Source of the DNA: Acanthochromis polyacanthus
Lineage: Eukaryota > Chordata > Actinopteri > Pomacentridae
Direction of reading: 5' to 3'
Assembly (NCBI RefSeq): GCF_021347895.1
Contig: NC_067132.1
Coordinates: 26,505,757-26,569,756 of the forward strand
DNA length: 64,000 nucleotides
The position numbers and the translations under genes are program-made. Below the pieces are notes generated by a model, which worked only from the letters and a program-made list of their open reading frames with translations, had not been told where the DNA came from and did no database searches. Shown piece after piece: positions 11,780-23,000 of the stretch (the stretch's first letter is position 1; every line of letters begins with the position of its first letter).

Positions 11780-14700
11780 ATGTCAAAAGCGTCGACTCTG
11801 AAAATCAGCAGGTCCAGTTTGGGCCAGGTGAGTTTACCTGCAGGATCGGAGAATTCTCTCCCATCAGCGCTGCTAAGACGGTAAAACGGGTATATTAAAG
11901 GGATTATTTATACAGATTTAGTCTTTAAATATCATAAAACAATCGGTTTTAAGAGCCAGAGCAGCGGAAAGTCCCTCCGGAGAGGAAAACGAAAGTAAAT
12001 CCGTGACTCAGCAGCTTGAATTTAACGCTAAAAAACTTGACTTCATGTCGTTTTATTTCCTGTTCAGGTGGAAAACTTCCGCCAGGATCTGTACCATGAG
12101 GTGAGTTGATCTTTAAAACTCCGGTTTTAAGCAGATTTGCAACCTGCTGCAGCTTCAAACGTGACTTTTCTTTGACTTCCAGGCGGGGAACCTGTTTTCC
12201 AGCATCATCCCTCAGAAGATTTTGAAGCTTGACAACATGCTCAAGGTTCACTTTTATTTATATATTTATTTGTTTGTTTGTTTGTTTGTTTGTTTGTTTC
12301 AGCTCATAATATGCACTTTAAAAATGAACATTTTCTAACAGTTTTTTCCCTATTTTTATTGAAAATTTACTGTTAAACTTGATAGGCTTTCCATATTTAG
12401 TTAAATTACCAATAATAACAACTAGTAAAAATGTGTATGTATTTACATATTAATTAATAAATAAACTGTAAATAATTGTTCATTTACAATGTGACAATAA
12501 AATTACATGTTTACTGTATTTTAGTGAGCTAAAATTATTATTTTTTTACAATTATTATTTTCTTTCCCTCTTAATTGAAGGAAAATAATGTGTATTAAGG
12601 ACCAAAAAATGATTAATTTACACATTGACAGCAAAAGAAAACAAAAAATGGATCAAAATTGCAGATAATGTTTACTTTAAACATCTATTTTTTTAAAATA
12701 ATAAATTGTTCTTTTCCAACATTTGGCTGTACAATTACACAGTTTTACTGCATTTAAATCAACCAAAAATATAATTGTTGACATAATTGCTGTTAATTTA
12801 ACAGTTGGTGAGTGCTACAGTTTTCCACCATTTTTTAACGTAGTTTTTCTGTCGACATGGCAGATTATTTTCATTTTTTTAACCTTGTATGTCATCTTGA
12901 GGCACTTCATGTATTACTCTAAATCCTATACAGAGAAACCCGGCAAATCCAAAACTTAGCAAAAAACATCCAGCAGAACCAGGCTCTGGGAAGGCGACCG
13001 TCTGCCTCGATTGGTAGGGGTGAGGGGTGAGAGGGAGAAAACAGGATAGAATATAGAAAACAGACAAACAATACGTAAAATAATAAACACTGAGGAGGGT
13101 ACAGAGACCTGCAATGGAAATCTAAGCAGTATTTCCTAATAATATTGTCTCAGGGCAGCATGAACAGTGAATAGTAGTGGACCTAGAATGGAACCCTGAG
13201 GAACTCCTGAAGCAACTTATAGAAGAATCATTGTTGGAAAAAGTGGAATCTATCAGATAAATTCAGATTTAGACCAACTTGTGTGGTTCTTTTATTCTAT
13301 TAACATGTTGTGATCTGCTGCAGGTTCAAGCTTTGATTTCTGGTTTCTGCTCTTCATCTTCTTCATGTTTGTCTTTTTTTCCCCAGCATGAAGCACTAAA
13401 CATCAAAGACTTGTCTTCACTCCACGCTCCTCTGGACATCCCCATCCCAGATCCTCCAGCTCCAGAGGATGAGGTAAGACTCTTAGATTTGCAATTTTTA
13501 CACGTTAAAACATGTTTAAATAAGAAGTTATTATGCATTACAGAAAAAGTCAACTTTTTCACCCTAAATGTCAATTAAGCGTTTAAGCTTAATTTTAAGT
13601 CATTTTGACCACTAAGCCTGATTCTGTGATGCTGAAATGAGAAGTTATTAAGCATTAAATTCAAAAACAGCAGCATGTTGGAGTGATTTCTGGATTTTTC
13701 AGGAAATGGAGACCGACAAAAACGAAGACGAGGAGAAGAAGAAGAAGAAAGGTGAGGCGTTTTCGTTGATGCTGACGGATGAAACGAGGCGTTAAATTAA
13801 ATCCTCACTCCTTCTTCTTGTTCCTCAGCTCCAAAATGTGGCTTCATCAAAGGAAACGAGAAGATTCTGGCGCTGCTAGACATGATCAAACCTGAAATAG
13901 CCGACTTTAGAGAGACGATCGTCACTGTAAGTTCATCGCTCTGAAGGTTAAAACTGATACAAAACAAGTTTGGTTTTTTTATGTTTCTGGTGTAATTTGG
14001 GTGATTTATATATTGTTAAACAACATGATTGTAAAGCTGCTGTCAGATGTTGTGGTTTAAAGGATGAAGTTAATATTAAAACAACATTAAATGATTTAAT
14101 GAGAATTAACTCTCTGCTCCGTAGATTTCCTGCTGGATTCAACACCTCATCCCTAAAATAGAAGATGGAAATGACTTTGGAGTCGCCATCCAGGTACAAC
14201 TCTACTTCTCCTCCACCTCCTTCTTCTCCTCTTACTTTTTCTTCCTCCTTCTCCTTCTCCTCCTTCCCATTCTTCTCTTCCTCCCTTTGTCTCCTTCTCC
14301 TTCTTCTGCACGTTGTCCTCCTTCTCTTCTTTTTCTTCTCCCTTGTTCTTCTTGTCCTTCCTCTCGTCCTTTTTCTTCTTCTCCATCTCTTGCTTCTTCT
14401 CCTCCACCTCCTCCCTCTTTGCCTTCTTTCTTTTTCTCCTTCGTCTTCTTCTCCTCCTACTTTGGTTCCTCCTTCTCGTTCTTCTCCTCTTCCTCCTTCT
14501 ATTCTTTTAATTTACATATTTTTCTGCTTCTTTCGTCTTCTTTTTGTTAACTAAATGTTTTTTCTTCGCCCACAGGAGAAAGTTCTGGAGAGAATCACGG
14601 CGGTGAGGACCAAAGTTGAAGCTTTTCAGACCAACATCAACAAGTAGGTTGGATGGAAACACTTTCTGTTCTCAGTAGTTTTATTAGAGCTGCAGGATTT

Positions 14701-16167
14701 TTATTTTTTGATCTTTAAATCTCCAGGTACTTTTTAGAGAGGGGGGACGCTGTAGCCAAAGCCTCCAAGGAGGGACACGTGGTGAGTAATGAAGGTTTTT
14801 AAAGTAGCAAATACGCTGAGTTTCTACATTTATTTCTGCATTTAAACAGGGTTTTAGTGGTTATTGATGGAAAATGTAAATACATGTTATTTCAAACATT
14901 TTGATGAGCTGAAATGTTGATTATACCTGAGTAATTAGATCCCCATATAGCAAAAATGATCTTTTTTTATTCTCAATTTTTAACATTTCTGGCTGAAAAC
15001 CTCTTCAGTTGGCTTCTCTACCTCCTCCACTTCTTTATTCTTCTCCTTTTCCTCCTCCAGCTTCTTTTCCTTCTCCTCTTCCTTGTTCTTTCTTTTCCTC
15101 ATTTCTTCTTTTCCTCCTCCTCTTCATCCTTCTTTTTCATTTTTTCAGCTAAAACCTCTTTAGTTGGCTTCTCCTCCTCCTCCGTCTTTCACTCGTCCTT
15201 TTTCTTTTCCTTCTTATTTTCTCAAAAAACGTCAAGGATTTTTTTTTGGCAAAAAACCTCTTTAGTTGGCACCAATAATTCCTCTCTGCAGGAAAAACCC
15301 ATTCAACATCTCTAAAAAATAACTCTAAAAACCAACAGTGAATGCATCCTTACTAATGTCTTTTGTGTATTTTATTTTCTCGTTTTAAAACGAATAAAAA
15401 CACATCAGTGAGCTCTAGTGTTTCACAAACTGATATTTTCCTTCATTAACAGTTTATTTTGATCTTTAACGCTTTTTAATCTGCTGCAGGAAGTAGTATT
15501 TTGTCTTTTAATTGATTAGTTTTGTCTCTAAAATGTTAGAGAACAGAATCAGAGAATTTTCATTTTTCCCTCCTAAAAATTTACTTATCAGTTGTTGCAG
15601 CTGCACCCAACAAATGCACCGTTTGCACCTCCATCTGGGAAGTCAGACTCATTTCTTAGGTTTTTTATTAATTAAACTACATATTTGTGAGCTGCTTTCA
15701 CAGACTTACGTCTTTATTAAGAAGATATACGCTCAAATCTCAGATCACGTTGTTGGTTTTGGACTTTTTTTTAGGCAAAAATAGAAGAACTTCAGCCCAG
15801 TCCTTTATATCTGTGATAAATAATGATGATAAATAACTTTAACTTCCTCAGATGGATTACCGCTCGCTGGTCCACGAGAAGGACGAGAACATCTACGCTG
15901 AGATCAGAGTGATCGCCCTCGACATCCGCGGCTTCTACGTAAGTCAGACAGTTAAAAATGTTTCATGGTGCAAAGACCCTATTGGAAGGAACTATTCTTT
16001 GCACTAATTAACTGCATTTTTGAGAGACGAAACATGCTCAAATTTGCATGAAAATTTGCCCTTTAAAATACCTTTTTTCCCCCCAGGCCGAGTTTTACGA
16101 CATCACCAGCAAAAACCTGGAGAAGATAACCAACCCGAAAGGAGAGGAGAAGCCGTCGATGTACTGA
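11780..16167 (+). CDS. psme2: proteasome activator subunit PA28-beta (PSME2)
   Basis: This subunit of the 11S/PA28 heptamer caps the 20S proteasome and helps generate MHC class I peptides. Eleven exons: 11780-11827, 12068-12100, 12183-12245, 13387-13473, 13703-13751, 13829-13926, 14125-14193, 14576-14643, 14727-14781, 15852-15938 and 16087-16167. All junctions are in phase, giving 245 aa (human PSME2 is 239). The N-terminal PA28 helix carries [16 protein letters not shown] short charged linker follows (about residues 80-103). The C-terminal bundle contains [20 protein letters not shown], the activation-loop region, and [18 protein letters not shown]. The tail [10 protein letters not shown] is the part that docks in 20S alpha-ring pockets. 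The beta assignment rests on this tail and on the linker; the linker is unusually lysine-rich (DEEKKKKK). The gene is divergent from rnf31 and convergent with lsm5. Confidence 0.96.
12263..12300 (+). repeat. (TTTG)n microsatellite
   Basis: About eight copies of TTTG directly after exon 3 of psme2. The rest of the 12246-13386 intron is AT-rich, apart from the interspersed repeat at 12960-13265. Confidence 0.9.
12960..13265. mobile_element. fish interspersed repeat fragment, class uncertain
   Basis: The segment has the phrases 'CCGTCTGCCTCGATTGG' and 'GGTGAGAGGGAGAAAACAGG', then 'TGGACCTAGAATGGAACCC' and 'TGAGGAACTCC'. I recognise these as recurring in many teleost genomes, but I cannot name the family from memory. 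There are no terminal repeats or open frame. It lies in psme2 intron 3. Confidence 0.45.
14190..14545 (+). repeat. polypyrimidine (CTT/CCT)n tract in psme2 intron 7
   Basis: About 350 bp of almost pure C/T on the plus strand immediately before exon 8. A related, shorter tract occurs at about 15010-15230 in intron 9. All long open frames here (Ser/Leu/Phe on one strand, Lys/Glu/Arg on the other) come from the repeat and are not genes. Confidence 0.9.
15010..15230 (+). repeat. second polypyrimidine tract, psme2 intron 9
   Basis: C/T-rich stretch containing two copies of a non-pyrimidine phrase GCTAAAACCTCTTTAGTTGGC or close variants (about 14993-15012 and 15148-15168, and a third near 15250-15270), so it is a short duplication array as well. 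The remainder of the 14782-15851 intron shows nothing recognisable. Confidence 0.7.
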
Positions 16168-16351
16168 AGCTGCACTGAGACAGAACCTACAATCCTCAGC
16201 TGAATTCAATATCGATCATCTCTGTTCACTCATAAAACATTTAAATTCTGCTTTTTCAGTTCAGTAAAACCACAGCATGGTAGTTTTATCTCTTTTCTCC
16301 GGGAACACTGCAGGGTTTTTGCACTAAATCGAACTTGTTGGACGATGAGCG

Positions 16352-16357
16352 AATAAA
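16352..16357 (+). terminator. psme2: psme2 polyadenylation signal
   Basis: AATAAA 185 bp after the psme2 stop codon, followed by a T-rich run at 16369-16379, as expected for a cleavage region. Confidence 0.8.
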
Positions 16358-16401
16358 GAAAAGCTTGGTTTTTTTTTTTCAGATTGCATTTGATTCTTTC
16401 A

Positions 16402-16407
16402 TTTATT
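16402..16407 (-). terminator. lsm5: lsm5 polyadenylation signal
   Basis: TTTATT on the plus strand (AATAAA on the minus strand), 187 bp beyond the lsm5 stop codon and 45 bp from the opposing psme2 signal. The two genes therefore end head-on, almost without a spacer. Confidence 0.7.
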
Positions 16408-16593
16408 TGTAACAAAAACAGCTTTGTTTTTTTGTCATGTTTGGTTCTCATTTATCAAACATTCAATCAGGAATCCAGCTACAAAAATATTTCACCCCCT
16501 CTGGATAGAGAGGAAAACAACAATAATCACATAATAAACTCAGGAACACTAACGCAGGAAAGGCAACAGAAAACCGTCTCAGCAGCCGGGAAT

Positions 16594-18549
16594 TTACACT
16601 TCAGGTCCTTCTCCACCAGGGATGAGCTGCAGAAGAGGAAATATTTGAGTTTAAATTAAATGATAAAGGCCCAAAATGATGGTAAATGCTCACCTGGGTG
16701 GATGATTCAGAATGAAAATCTTTGATTGCTCACCATGGTGATGTTGTTTCCATTGAGGAGGATCTGGTCCAGTTTGGTTATTCTTCTTCCCTCTGGTGTG
16801 ATTTCACTGGAACACAAAGATCAATTAAATTAGCAAATTATTAGTATGTTTCAAACTTAAACGTGATATAATTAACAATAATGTCAAGTCTCTTTTATAG
16901 AGAAAATTTAAAGTGTTTTCCAGTAGAAAATAAGAAATTTACACAACAAAGTCTTCTCGCAAAGTGAAATATAAAGTTAAGACTTTAAGGTTCACTTCAA
17001 TATTACGTTTACAAACCTAAAAAAACAGATTACCGAGTAATATTAATAAATAGGTTTCTAACCTTAACATACATAATTATATGCAGAAACACAACAAATC
17101 CAAACATTCTCTTTGATGATCATGTATATTTTAAAGGCTTATTTACTGTTAATTTACGGTAAAATGTTTATTTCAGTCAATATTCTGTATTTCTGCATAG
17201 TTTCTTAACTCTGTTTAAAATACTACTAATATGAGTTTTAAAGGCGTATTTAACATGAATTTAATGTAAATTCTTAATCGGAGATGTTTACTTAAGCAAA
17301 TATACTGTAGTTTTGCATTTAAAGAGGTTTTGTGTAGAAATCTGACTTTATATCTTTGTATAATTCACATTTAGTTTGGGAAACTACAGCTTGTACTTAC
17401 AATTCTGTCACATCCTCCAGGACCATGTCTGAAATGTTGAGTTAAGGACAACATGCAGGATAATATAAACACAGCAAACTGATGACTTAAATATTTTTTT
17501 TTTTTTTTAAAGAAAGGATACTGACAAAGTCATCGAAACCCAGCAGGGTGCCGACGATTTCTTTGTCGGTTTTCATGACAATGTGAATTCGAGAGCCAAT
17601 ACATTTGTCCACGAGCTCTGCAAAATCAGAGAAAGAGAGAAATTACACATCATGTGATTTTATTTTCTACAGTTTTTACATTTAAATCTGTAGATCAGTT
17701 AATTAAATGCAACTATTTCCCCAATAATTGATGAGTTGTTCACATAAACTGCTCTCCTGCAGGGAATTTCACACAATACACCTTGAATAGATAACCTTGT
17801 TCTCTCTCTGTCTAGCCATAATTGACCAGTTTACACACTATACTGGAGCTAAGAAACATGTGCTACTGTCTTAACTATTTCTTAAATTGTTGTAGCAAGA
17901 ATAAGTCCACTCAAAATGAGGTTTTAAAGTAAACTGCTTTGTTTCATGACTAATTTCTAGGTCTGGTTGTCACATCTTAATGTATTTAACTCCACACAAA
18001 GTATATATGCTATGTTTTAGTACCATATTTTCATGTAAATGATAATGTGACAAGAAAAAGCAGCAAAGTCTGACTTAAGAGGTTTGAGTATGAGATGACT
18101 AGACATTATTTTTGTTGTAAAAATCTTGAAATCATGGCCAACTGATAAACAATGTGGACTAATTAACCAATTCAGCTCAAGTTATCAATCTGTGTTTGAC
18201 TTTTCGATGCACATCCAGCTGCAAACTTTACCATCTATCGTTTAAACAACCAAACAAGAGCTGTATTTGCTTATACCTACGATTTCTTTACTTGCAGCGC
18301 AGATATTGTGCATCCATTCATGAACATCTGAACGTTGGCTAGCTAGCATGGTGCTAACGCTAACTAGCAAAACATCGCTAATCTCTGAATTTCTGTCTGC
18401 TGCTGCTAGAAACTTCGAAAGCCTAATCTTGGCTTTTAGTACTTATTACACACGTTTAGCGGGATAAGGCAGAAACACATAAAACCGTCTAGAATTTCCT
18501 CACCAAGCGGGAGCAGCTGTGACGGGTTTGTCGTTTGAGTAGCCGCCAT
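16594..18549 (-). CDS. lsm5: Sm-like protein LSm5
   Basis: This is a core subunit of the LSm1-7 (cytoplasmic mRNA decay) and LSm2-8 (nuclear U6 snRNP) rings. Five minus-strand exons: 18504-18549, 17522-17617, 17401-17428, 16734-16806 and 16594-16626. They give 91 aa, the same length as the human protein. The product runs MAATQTTNPSQLLPLELVDK.., then the Sm1 fold (IGSRIHIVMKTDKEIVGTLL GFDDFV) and Sm2 motif (LNGNNITM), ending LIPGGEGPEV. Exon 3 is only 28 bp. The start codon sits inside a promoter motif (see separate entry). The gene is convergent with psme2 and divergent from avl9. Linkage to avl9 and kbtbd2 is as in human 7p14.3. Confidence 0.96.
17120..17375. repeat. two units of an approximately 180-bp AT-rich repeat in lsm5 intron
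   Basis: The units share TTTTAAAGGC.TATTTA, 'TTAATTTA.GGTAAA', 'TGCATTTAAAGAG' and 'GTGTAGAAATCTGACTTTATA' with the array at 19030-19690 on the other side of the lsm5 promoter. They are 70-80 percent alike by eye. The other large lsm5 intron (17618-18503) shows nothing I recognise. Confidence 0.6.
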
Positions 18550-18571
18550 GTTCACACGAAAGACTTCCGGT
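18542..18571 (-). promoter_or_regulatory. lsm5: lsm5 core promoter: YY1 site over the start codon plus ETS site
   Basis: On the minus strand the start codon lies in AACATGGCGGC (18542-18552), a full match to the YY1 promoter motif that commonly overlaps the initiator ATG of housekeeping genes. Eleven bases upstream is ACCGGAAGT (18563-18571), a strong ETS/GABP site. Together they imply a TATA-less housekeeping promoter with a very short 5' UTR. Confidence 0.7.
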
Positions 18572-19029
18572 GAAGGCGGCAGTAATCGATACTAGAACGT
18601 CCAGACGAAAGCGATCAAACTCGAATAAATCACCGAACTAAATCAGAAAACATTCACAGCTCTCACATACTCACATAATTAAACTCACTAAACTCCACTA
18701 AAACACATTTGCAAACAAAAAGAAAAAAAACATGAAATTTGTGCTACTTTCTGGTTAAAATCTAAAGATCTAAATTATATTGTTGCAGTTTTTCTCCACA
18801 AGATGGCGCCAATTTCGCCTCCTAATGCATGACGTCATTGTTTGTCTGTAACAAAGAGAAGTGAATTAAAGTCAAGATAATTCCTCACCACAGTCTCTGT
18901 TCGTAAATACGTCTGTTTCTTTCAGCAGGCATTGCATTTATTTTTTTACTGCATGTCATTTTGTTTAATTTTTTGAGCAACATCTTGTTAGAAGTTTTTC
19001 GAATAAAGTTTGATCTTATCCAATATATG

Positions 19030-19076
19030 TACGAATTTTTAAAGCTTATATAACATTAATTTAATGTTTATTTCAG

Positions 19077-19129
<53 letters not shown>

Positions 19130-19695
19130 TGCATTTAAAGAGAAGTTTAGTGTAGAAATCTGACTTTATACCTTTAAAATGTTGGAAACTATTGGTTTAA
19201 ATACTAATAATGTGAGTTTTAGAAGTTCGTTTGATGTTAATTCAAAGTAAAATCCTAATCTGGAAGCATTTATTTAGATAAATGTATTGTCGTCTTGCAT
19301 TTAAAGAGAAGTTAAGCGTAGAAATCCAACTTTATACCTTTAAAAAGTTGGGAACTACGATTTTAAATACTACTAATGTGTATTTTATAAGCTTGTATAA
19401 CATTAATTTAAGGTAAATAATTAATTTGGAAAAGTTTTCTGAAGTATGTTTAGTGTAGTCTTGCATTTTAAGAGATGTTTAGTGTGGAAATCTGACTTCT
19501 TAAATTCAAACAGTTGGTAAATACTTGTTTAATTACTATTTGTGTGTATTTTAAAGGCTTATTTGATGTTAATTGAATGTATAATCCTAATTTGGAAGCA
19601 TTTATTTATGTAAATAGATTGTAGAATGCATTCAAAATGATGTTAAATGGGGAAATTTGACTTTTTACTTCTCAAATGCTGGAAACTAATTATAA
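19030..19695. repeat. approximately 180-bp AT-rich tandem repeat, about four units
   Basis: Successive units carry 'TTTTAAAGGCTTAT', 'TTAATTTAA.GTAAA', 'TTTGGAAGCATTTATTT', 'TGCATTTAAAGAGA.GTTTAGTGTAGAAATC' and 'TTGGAAACTA'. Units start near 19035, 19215, 19385 and 19555. This is the same family as the lsm5 intron copies. It is interrupted by a (TA)n run and followed by a pentanucleotide run. Confidence 0.65.
19079..19127 (+). repeat. (TA)n microsatellite
   Basis: About 24 uninterrupted TA units inside the first 180-bp repeat unit of the lsm5-avl9 spacer. Confidence 0.97.
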
Positions 19696-19697
19696 TC

Positions 19698-19803
19698 TAA
19701 TGTAATGTAATGTAATGTAATATAATATAATATAATATAATATAATATAATATAATATAATATAATATAATATAATATAATATAATATAATATAATATAA
19801 TGT
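19698..19803 (+). repeat. (TAATG)n to (TAATA)n pentanucleotide microsatellite
   Basis: Four TAATG-type units pass directly into about 17 perfect TAATA-type units. This is the clearest simple repeat in the window and is likely to be length-polymorphic. Confidence 0.97.
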
Positions 19804-19854
19804 TGCAGTCAATCTAAATTCCAACACTGCTAACATGCTAAAAACACAGTCTGT

Positions 19855-20084
19855 AAGCGAAGCCAGCAGAACTCAGTGGGGAATTATTTCACTGCGTCCT
19901 TCGGCGGAGTGAGACGACGCGGAAGAGAATCTCCTCTCCGCTGCGGTCCCGCTGCTTCTCTCCTCCGCGTCCGAGAGTCGATCCAGGGTTGAAAAGAAGA
20001 TCATCTCTTCTTGCCGTGTTTACCTCCGACCGCCGGGTCAAAACCGACACCGGAGTGTCCGAACAAGCATCTGGGGTCGGGGGA
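19855..20084 (+). promoter_or_regulatory. avl9: avl9 CpG-rich promoter and 5' UTR
   Basis: A sharp rise in G+C and CpG directly upstream of the avl9 start, in contrast to the AT-rich repeats before it. It contains GCGGAAGAG (ETS-like) and C/T-rich initiator-type sequence. The transcription start is not resolved. Upstream of 20085 the frame is open but has no in-frame ATG. Confidence 0.55.
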
Positions 20085-23000
20085 ATGGAGCTTCACGGCA
20101 GGGACGAAGCCAAGGGCCCGGTGCTGCACATCGTGGTGGTGGGATTTCACCACAAGAAGGGCTGTCAGGTAGGAGAATCCGTGCTAACGGCGGCTATTGC
20201 TAACAGCTACTCTCGCATGCTAACAGCAGCTAAATGCTAACAGCTGCTCTCATTCAACTGACAAAAATGCGCTTTTTGACCGGATTTCTGATAGTTTCAT
20301 CTCAAAAACTATAACCTAGTTTATTAAAACTGTCTCAAATTTAACTCCACAGCCTGCACGTGCTTCCTGCTTAGGTATTAATGAGCACAATTAATGGTAA
20401 TAATGATAATTGTGCTCTGCCTGGCATCTGCAGCAGCAAATAGAGGTGGACATCAGCTGTTTGCTCGGGGCTCCCACAGTTATATAACATGTGCTCTGCT
20501 GCCAACTTGGACATCTTTCCAGTTCAGTATATTCAACAGCAGCCTCGCAGTGTTGTGATTACAGGCTGCAGCTTGTTTTATCTGCATATTGCATCAAAAA
20601 ACTGAGCATCATTTGTTTTTGTGGATGTTTTAGCAGCTCTTCAGACAAAAAATGTGCAATAATGCAAGATAATCTCTGATTACAGCCTCTGAAATGAGAG
20701 GATTTGCTGCGTTTTGGTTACAAATGCCTATACAGGTGCACGCTTTTATATTAGAATATGTTTTATATTCTAAGTTGAATTTGACTTGGTGTTTTGTTGC
20801 ATAACAGTAAACAATGAAAGAAGAAAACAGTGTTATCTGAGTCAGACAGCTGTGCTGATTGTGCAGGAATGTGCAAAATCTCCCAGTAACCAGTGCAAAC
20901 AATTAGAAATGTGCAAAAGGATCATAAATCCACAGTTTAAGTTAACAATTTGAGCATATTTTAGCTGTTTTCATGCAACATGAAACATGAAACACACCTT
21001 AGTTCTCTTCCAATTGAGTCGTTAGTTGAAAAAAATTAATTGGGTGCTATTTTTAAGATAAAAGTAAATATTTAACTTGTTTTTGAAGCTCATGTCTGAG
21101 AGTCTGATTGTTTGTTTGTTTTTTTTTTTTACTAATGTTTCAGTTAACAGAGCATTTTGTGGTTTTTAGATCATTTTTATGACCAAAAAAAAAAAGCATT
21201 TAAAGGCAGTTGTGCTGATTTCGCACAGACTGAATGATTATTGTAGTTAATAACTCACAGATTAATCCACTATCTGCTGTAATGTGATCGATGAAAGTAG
21301 GAAGAGGTGATGTTTATGCCACATCATGAGTTTCGCTGAAACCAATTTGCAATCTTGTCCCAAAATAATGTTAATTTTTGACAAAAACATCCCAAATTTT
21401 GTGGTTTCAGCTTCTCTAGATGAAGGATTTACTGCTTTGCTGTGTGGATTTTGGTTCTAAATTGAATATTTTCAGGTTTTGACTAATTGTTTGGACAATA
21501 ACTGACATAGAGATATTTTGGTGTGCATTTCTCATAGTTTTCTTTCCTTCTTTTGCGTTTTATAGACTATGTGATTCGCTCATCAGCAAAAACTACTGAT
21601 GTTCTTAGCTCTCTTTTGCTGCAGAAGTACTCATTCCAATAAGACTTTTTGAAAAGATGAAGCTAATCTAAATCTTCGCTGACATGTACTTGTCTCCATC
21701 AGCTCAACCAGTGAGTGATTCTGCCTCTCAGAGAGGTTTGTTATGGCTTCAATCATCCTGCAGCCTCTTAAATTTCACAATCTCTCTGTTGGGAGCCTCT
21801 TTACTGACTGATGGGGTGTAATGCAAGAAGTGTTTTCAGCTCCGCTCAGTTCTAATTCAGCTGTACTTATACCTGAAAATGTAGTTTGGTGCAGCAGCTC
21901 TTGAACAGATACAAATACAGTAGTGAAAAATCAAAGAACTGCAAACATTTAAAGGCTTTAAGCTGAAAAAACACAACATTTTGTGCAGATAGTTTTCTTT
22001 AAAGGTCATTGTCAAAAACCGCTTTTGCATGTGAAAATCTGTAGATCACATTTCAGCAGATAGTGGATTAATCTGTGACTTTTTAACTCGATTTATCATT
22101 TAATCTGTGTAGAATTGGCACAATTATTGAAAAACAGCCACCAAAATTTCCCTGAACTCAACTTGAATGTCTTTAAATGTTTTGTTTGGTCACAAAAACT
22201 GTCTAAAAATCACCAAATGCTCCATTAACTGAAACATTTGACAAGAAAAACAGTCAGACCCGAGCTTCAAAAATGACTTAAATATTTATTTTAATCTTAA
22301 AAATAGCAGCCAGTTAATTTTCTGTCTGCTGACTACTCAATTAGAAGAGAACTAAAGCGTGTTTCCGGGTAAACGATGGATGAAAGCAGCCATTTAGAGC
22401 CTAAAATATGCTCAAATTGTGAACAGAAACTTTGGAAATTCTGCAAACTAGTGCAGCAAAAACGCTTGATTCTTCACCAAGACAGTTCCCTTCAGGGATC
22501 AGAGAATAAAACCATTTCTAGTTCTTAAATGTGAAGCTTTTTGCCTTGAAAATTAATTGCTACACTTGCCAGAAAGAGTTGTTGTGACTGGAAGAAATAA
22601 AAACGGTCCAAGAAAAGATGACAAGCAGGAGAAAGTGCAAACAAATAAACATATTTTTGAAGTCTTGTGAATCATCCTGCAGCTGTTTTTTTTCCCTACA
22701 AATTCACATAAATGTCATCTGAGCCGAAACAGCCTCAGAAGGAGATTGCATGATTTAAATAAAGCCTAGAACTGGTTGTAAAGATTTAAAGAAAAGCGGT
22801 TTTGGACACTGGACAGCCAGTGTTACATCAGCATCTGCCATAGATTTAACTTATCATCTCTGGACGTGACGTTTCCTTATGTCGGATTTCTTCACAAAGC
22901 CTCGGTTTTAGTCTCTCTTGAACTGAATCTAACAGAAACCAGCTCGCAGACTCGGCTCACGTGTCGCTTTTATTGTCCGTGTAAACCTGTTTGGCAAAGA

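Noticed and set aside
14153..14554. Long Leu/Ser/Phe-rich and Lys/Glu-rich open frames in psme2 intron 7
   Set aside because: They are translations of the C/T-only tract on either strand and lie between two well-defined exons.
19989..20084. N-terminal extension of avl9
   Set aside because: The frame is open upstream, but the first codon is not ATG and no in-frame ATG exists before 20085. The start at 20085 gives the family's usual length.
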